A stretch of DNA of 64,000 nt. Origin: Streptomyces humidus. Lineage in GTDB: Bacteria > Actinomycetota > Actinomycetes > Streptomycetales > Streptomycetaceae. The stretch spans positions 1 through 64,000 of the forward strand of contig NZ_BMTL01000011.1 of NCBI RefSeq assembly GCF_014649655.1. The letters are read 5' to 3'. Both the position numbers and the translations under genes were made by a program. Shown here piece by piece: positions 59,965-64,000 of the stretch. Numbering within the stretch: the stretch's first letter is position 1; each line of letters begins with the position of its first letter. The notes below the pieces were generated by a model. The model was given only the letters and a program-made list of their open reading frames with translations, was not told the origin of the DNA and did not search any database.

Positions 59965-61428
59965 ATGACCGTCACCGACGAGGGGACGTGGCCGGACGCG
60001 GCCGAATGGACCGGGAAGATCTACAGCGGCGGCTGGCGGCAGTCCGAGGGCGGCGTTCAGCCGGTGAACGAACCCGCCACGGGGGAGCGGCTGGCCGAGG
60101 TGGGTGTGGCCGCGCCCGCGGATGTCGCCCGGGCCGGGGCCCAGGCCGCCCGAGCCCAGCGGGCCTGGGCCGGGACGGCGCCCCAGGAGCGCGCCGAGGT
60201 CCTGCACCGCGCCGCCCGGGTGCTGCGCGACCACCGCGGAGCGATTCGCGAGTGGATCGTCAGGGAGTCCGGAGGCGTTCCGGCGAAGGGTGACTACGAG
60301 ATCGCGGCCGCGATCGCCCAGCTTGCGCAGGCCGCCGGTCTCGCGTCGCTGCCCCGCGGCGAGATACTCAGCCCGTCGGCGCCCGCCGAGACCAGTTACG
60401 CGTGGCGGGTACCCCTGGGGGTGGTCGGCGTCATCAACCCCTGGAACGCCCCCCTGCTGTTCGCCGTGCGGGCCCTGGCGCCCGCACTCGTGCTGGGTAA
60501 CGCCGTTCTCCTCAAGCCCGATCCCCACACACCGGTGTCCGGCGGTGTCGTCGTGGCGCGGCTGTTCGAGGAGGCCGGGCTGCCCGGGGGGCTGCTCCAC
60601 GTCCTGCCCGGAGGCTCCGGCACCGGTGAGGCGGTCGTGGCCGATCCCCACGTCGCCATGATCGTTTTCACCGGCTCCACCGAGGCGGGACGGGCGGTCG
60701 CCCGCGCCGCGGGCGACGGGCTCAAGCGGGTGGCCCTGGAACTGGGCGGCAAGAACTCGATCGTCGTGCTCGACGACGCGGACATCGACTCCGCCGCGGC
60801 AGCCGGGGCGATGAGCTCCTTCGCCTATCAGGGGCAGGCCTGCGTCGCCGCCGGACGTCATCTGGTGCACGCCGACGTCGTGGAGCCCTACACGCAGGCG
60901 CTGATCAGGCAGGCCGATGAGCTGCGGGTCGGCGACCCGCGCGAGGAGGGCGTGGCCCTCGGTCCGGTGATCAGCGAGCGCCAGGCCGCGAGGATCGAAC
61001 GCATCGTGGACGAGAGCGTGGCCGCCGGTGCACGGGTGCTGGCCGGCGGACGCCGCGACGGGCTGTTCTACCCGCCCACCGTGGTGGACCGCGTCGAGCG
61101 GACCATGCCCGCCTTCACCGAGGAGATCTTCGGGCCGGTCGCTCCCGTCGTCGCGTTCCGTACCGACGACGAGGCCGTCGAGATCGCCAACGACACCGCG
61201 TACGGCCTGACGGCGGCTGTGCACTCCGGTTCGACGTCGAGGGCCGCGGTCGTCGCCGAGCAGTTGCGCACCGGCATGGTGCACCTCAACGACGTCTCCG
61301 CCAAGAATGCCGCGAACGCCCCCTTCGGTGGGATGGGAGCGTCGGGCAACGGCTCCCGCATCGGCGGCACCGCGGACCTGGAGCAGTTCACCCAGTGGCG
61401 CTGGATGACGGTCCTGGGTTCCGTGTGA
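59965..61428 (+). CDS. NAD-dependent aldehyde dehydrogenase (benzaldehyde dehydrogenase-like)
   Basis: A 487-residue ALDH. The active-site Glu is in ALELGGKNS (about 258) and the Cys in YQGQACVAAGRH (about 292), with INPWNAPLLFAVRALAPALVLGNAVLLKP and FTGSTEAGRAV for cofactor binding. The class resembles benzaldehyde/vanillin dehydrogenases, which fits the monooxygenase and demethylase-like genes in the region. GGAGG 7 nt before ATG 59965 sets the start. Confidence 0.9.
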   Translation: MTVTDEGTWPDAAEWTGKIYSGGWRQSEGGVQPVNEPATGERLAEVGVAAPADVARAGAQAARAQRAWAGTAPQERAEVLHRAARVLRDHRGAIREWIVRESGGVPAKGDYEIAAAIAQLAQAAGLASLPRGEILSPSAPAETSYAWRVPLGVVGVINPWNAPLLFAVRALAPALVLGNAVLLKPDPHTPVSGGVVVARLFEEAGLPGGLLHVLPGGSGTGEAVVADPHVAMIVFTGSTEAGRAVARAAGDGLKRVALELGGKNSIVVLDDADIDSAAAAGAMSSFAYQGQACVAAGRHLVHADVVEPYTQALIRQADELRVGDPREEGVALGPVISERQAARIERIVDESVAAGARVLAGGRRDGLFYPPTVVDRVERTMPAFTEEIFGPVAPVVAFRTDDEAVEIANDTAYGLTAAVHSGSTSRAAVVAEQLRTGMVHLNDVSAKNAANAPFGGMGASGNGSRIGGTADLEQFTQWRWMTVLGSV

Positions 61429-61593
61429 CCGCGGGGACGATCGACGCAACCGGCGAGTGCCGGCAGCCCGGGCGTATCCGGCTGCCCGGGGCGGTGCAGG
61501 GGCGGTGCAGGGGCGGTGCCGGGGCGCGTTCGGGAGGCAAGCCCCCGACCAGACCCGACCCGACCAGACCTGACCCGACCGCCCGTTCCGGAC

Positions 61594-62859
61594 TCAGCCG
61601 GCGCCCGTCGGCAGCGGTTCGTCCAGGAGGAAGGCCCGCAGCACCGCGGTGTAGCGGCCGGGCTGCTCGCCCGAGATGGAGTGTCCGGCTCCCTTGACGG
61701 TCACCGCCTCGGATCCTGCGAGGGTGTGCTGGTACTCGGCGGTCACGGCGGGCTTGATGAAGTCGCACTCCCCTCGCATGATCAGAGAGGGGACGCGCAG
61801 GGTGCGCAGACGGGGCCGGGGGTCGGGAAGCCGCTCGAAGTCCCTGACGGTCATCTGGTTGCTGTAGAAGCCCTGAGGGTTGTCGTGCGCCGTGGTGGGC
61901 GGAGCGCCCTCGCACGAGGTGCTGTCTTTTCCCTGGAGGGCGACTTCGTGCATCCAGTGGTCGACCTCGCGGTCGCCGACCAGCGCGTGCGCGGCGCCGG
62001 GGTTGATCTGGAGGAGCAGGCTCGCCGCGATGATGCGGGGTGCGCTGTTCAGCCGGTCGAGGCGGGCCTTCTGCGCGGGGGAGAGGCGGTTCCAGGGTTC
62101 CCCGGCGCTGGAGCCGGGGTATTGACGGCCCCACAGCGCGCCCGGCGAGGTGAAGACCGCTTTGGCGACGTGCTCGCCATGGGCGGCCAGGTACTGGGCG
62201 GCGAGCGATCCGCCCCAGGACTGGCCGACGAGGATGATCCGGTCGGCGCCGAGTGTGCGCCGGATCGCTTCCAGGTCGGCGACCTGGCGGGCGACGGTGT
62301 ATCCGGTGACGTCCCGCAGCCGGGTGGAGCGGCCGGCGCCCAGCTGGTCGTAGGAGTAGACGTCGAAGCCGTCCGCCGCGAGTTCACGCCCCCCGGTGGG
62401 GACGCCCTCGCCGGGGGTGCCGGGACCGCCGTGCAGGAAGATCACCGGGGTCGGTCCGGCCTTGACCGCGGCGGGGACGTGGACGTAGGCGATGCGTGAA
62501 CCGGTCGGCAGATCCCAGAACCGGACGCCGGGCGGGGCGGGGGCGGCCGTCGTGGTGGGCATCGGATGCAGGACGGTGACGGCGGCGAGGACGGCGACGG
62601 CCGCGGTCAGGCCGGCCGTGAGGAACGCGGAGGCCCGCAGGGCCGGGCGGCGGTCGAGGCCGAACAGGGCGAACGCCGCCCGGCCCAGCAGCCCGCCGGC
62701 CAGGGCGCCGCAGACGAGACCGGCGATGACCAGGACCGGCACGCTCGCGGCGACGAACGCCGCGGCGAGGAAACCGGCCACCGCCACGGCGGGGGTCAGC
62801 AAGAGCGCCAGGACCAACAGGACCCCACCGACGACACGGTGCAGAAGTATGCGTGACAT
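61594..62859 (-). CDS. Alpha/beta hydrolase with N-terminal membrane helices (proline iminopeptidase-like)
   Basis: A 421-residue protein. Three or four hydrophobic segments fill the first 100 residues. The catalytic domain has VIFLHGGPGTPGEG (oxyanion loop), SYDQLGAGRST, the nucleophile elbow LVGQSWGGSLAAQY (Ser near 216) and a His in KGAGHSISGEQP. This matches S33 prolyl aminopeptidase-like enzymes anchored with the active site probably outside. Short GACCCGACC repeats lie just past its 3' end (about 61550-61590). Confidence 0.88.
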   Translation of the reverse strand: MSRILLHRVVGGVLLVLALLLTPAVAVAGFLAAAFVAASVPVLVIAGLVCGALAGGLLGRAAFALFGLDRRPALRASAFLTAGLTAAVAVLAAVTVLHPMPTTTAAPAPPGVRFWDLPTGSRIAYVHVPAAVKAGPTPVIFLHGGPGTPGEGVPTGGRELAADGFDVYSYDQLGAGRSTRLRDVTGYTVARQVADLEAIRRTLGADRIILVGQSWGGSLAAQYLAAHGEHVAKAVFTSPGALWGRQYPGSSAGEPWNRLSPAQKARLDRLNSAPRIIAASLLLQINPGAAHALVGDREVDHWMHEVALQGKDSTSCEGAPPTTAHDNPQGFYSNQMTVRDFERLPDPRPRLRTLRVPSLIMRGECDFIKPAVTAEYQHTLAGSEAVTVKGAGHSISGEQPGRYTAVLRAFLLDEPLPTGAG

Positions 62860-62980
62860 GCCTTCGAGGCTAGGAAGCCGACGCGGGCGATCCGTCCGGC
62901 TCAGGGACGGTCCCGCCGCGTGCGAGGGCCGCCCTGCGGCGGGGTGTCACCCCCACCTCACGGCGGGGCGCCGACCCACC

Positions 62981-63640
62981 TCACGGCCCGCTGCCGGGCC
63001 GGATCAGCCCCGTCTCGTACGCGGCGATCGTCGCCTGCACCCGGTCGCGTACGCCGAGCTTGCCGAGGAGCACGGAGACGTGGTCCTTCACGGTGGGCGG
63101 ACTCACCCCCAGCACCGCCGCGATCTCCGCGTTGGACAGCCCCCGCGCGACCTGCCGCAGCACCTCCGTCTCGCGCGGGGTGAGCAGGTCGAGGCGGGCC
63201 GTGTCGAGCGGACCGGGCCCGTCCGTGAACCGGTCGATCAGCCTGCGCGTCACCGCCGGATCGAGCAGCGCGGCGCCCCCGTGGACCACCCGTACCGCGT
63301 CGATCACCCGCTCCGGCTCGGCGTCCTTGAGCAGGAAACCGGCGGCCCCGGCGCGCAGCGCGGCGAACAGGTACTCGTCGAGACCGAAGGTGGTGAGCAC
63401 CAGAACACGGGTCGCGGGGCTGCGTTCGGTGATCGCGGCGGTCGCCGCGAGCCCGCCGATCCCCGGCATGCGGACATCCATCAGCGCGACGTCCGGCCGC
63501 GCCGACAGCGCGAGTTCGACCGCCGTGTCGCCGTCCGCCGCCTGCCCGACGACGCACAGGTCGGGTTCCGCGTCGAGGATCGCCGCGATCCCGGCCCGTA
63601 CGACCGCCTGGTCGTCCGCGACGGTCACTCTGATCGCCAT
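62981..63640 (-). CDS. NarL/FixJ-family response regulator
   Basis: A 219-residue regulator: Asp9-Asp10, phospho-acceptor Asp55 (VALMDVRMP), LTTF and GFLLKDAEPE in the receiver, then LTPRETEVLRQVARGLSNAEIAAVLGVSPPTVKDHVSVLLGKLGVRDR. It overlaps the upstream kinase gene by 16 bp. A paralogue of the regulator at 41086. Confidence 0.93.
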   Translation of the reverse strand: MAIRVTVADDQAVVRAGIAAILDAEPDLCVVGQAADGDTAVELALSARPDVALMDVRMPGIGGLAATAAITERSPATRVLVLTTFGLDEYLFAALRAGAAGFLLKDAEPERVIDAVRVVHGGAALLDPAVTRRLIDRFTDGPGPLDTARLDLLTPRETEVLRQVARGLSNAEIAAVLGVSPPTVKDHVSVLLGKLGVRDRVQATIAAYETGLIRPGSGP

Positions 63641-63999
63641 GGGAACGCCTGCGGGAGCCACACGTGTACCGCACCGTGGTCGGTCGTCGAGAGGGTACCG
63701 CCGGCGACGTCCGCGAGAGCGCGCAGCCGCCGCTCCACCGCGGGAACGGCGGGCACCGGACCGGAGACCTCCACGCCGTCGGGGAGCGTGCGCACGGTGA
63801 GAGTGGCGCCCACGGCCATGAGCGCGGAGGCGGTCCGGTACGCGAAGACCTCCACGGCGGCGGGCAGCGGACGGCGGGCTCCGACGTACCGGACGACGGC
63901 GCCGTGGCGCGCGGCCAGCGCGGTGATCCCGGACACGGTGGGCGGAGGAGCGTCGTCGTCGGCGTCCCCCGCGCGCAGCCCGGACAGCACGTCCCGCAG
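63625..63999 (-). CDS. Sensor histidine kinase, C-terminal part (runs off the window)
   Basis: The frame is open to the right edge. About 124 residues match the end of a NarL-type kinase ATPase domain (SGLRAGDADDD; AVEVFAYRTASALMAVGATLTVRTL; DVAGGTLSTTDHGAVHVWLPQAF). The usual N-box asparagine (QEALTNxxKHA) is replaced by AYRTASALMAVGA, so the ATPase may be weak or degenerate. It overlaps the response regulator gene. Confidence 0.78.
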   Translation of the reverse strand: MRDVLSGLRAGDADDDAPPPTVSGITALAARHGAVVRYVGARRPLPAAVEVFAYRTASALMAVGATLTVRTLPDGVEVSGPVPAVPAVERRLRALADVAGGTLSTTDHGAVHVWLPQAFPWRSE

Positions 64000-64000
64000 A

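Overview
The window reads as a Streptomyces chromosome segment. The sequence is very GC-rich throughout, most genes have a G/C third codon position, GTG starts and 4-bp ATGA/GTGA overlaps are common, and the left third carries a typical Streptomyces core block: nasA-like nitrate reductase, sirohydrochlorin chelatase, dgt, dnaG, an HrdA-type sigma factor and two tandem ABC exporters. No replicon origin, CRISPR array or rRNA was seen.

Layout. (1) 1-23140, ordinary chromosome: the end of an M4 metalloprotease; a secreted or anchored small protein; nasA; a three-gene operon (stand-alone adenylation enzyme, membrane ferredoxin-reductase-like protein, enoyl-CoA hydratase); a SanA-like protein; a CbiX-type chelatase; dgt; an FAD reductase; dnaG; a sigma factor; an ABC exporter pair; an FGGY sugar kinase; a YtxH-like protein; two tandem tRNA-Asn genes with a terminator; and one tRNA with anticodon CAT. 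(2) 23094-42166, an integration hot spot: the last 47 bp of the CAT tRNA recur three more times (31584, 36747, 42120), cutting the region into three head-to-tail units of about 8.5, 5.2 and 5.4 kb. Each junction carries the same short direct repeats at fixed distances, like the arm sites of a tyrosine recombinase, yet no unit holds a recognisable integrase. Cargo: unit 1, a branched-chain-amino-acid-type ABC importer with a lipase and a TetR regulator; unit 2, an Lrp regulator, a broken O-demethylase-like gene and an MFS exporter; unit 3, gene debris, a secreted esterase and a two-component system. (3) 42167-64000, more accessory DNA, starting with the left-end signature of a fourth unit whose right end is not in the window. 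It holds a second Liv-type importer, amidase plus nitrilase (amide/nitrile use), an FAD monooxygenase with a divergent TetR gene, a second TetR with an SDR and an amidase, a PAS/GAF/PP2C phosphatase, an aldehyde dehydrogenase, a membrane-anchored hydrolase and the start of another two-component system.

How it fits together. The core block links nitrogen assimilation (nasA, siroheme cobalt/iron insertion) with replication and transcription genes. The accessory block looks like catabolic and uptake cargo gained in steps at one tRNA gene. It is littered with half genes joined to unrelated half genes (IclR-VapC, MFS-XdhC, TetR beside a GH3 tail, an internally deleted LigM-like gene, a crotonase stub, an IS110 tail), which suggests repeated non-homologous deletion and joining after acquisition. 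All calls are from reading the sequence; no database search was run.
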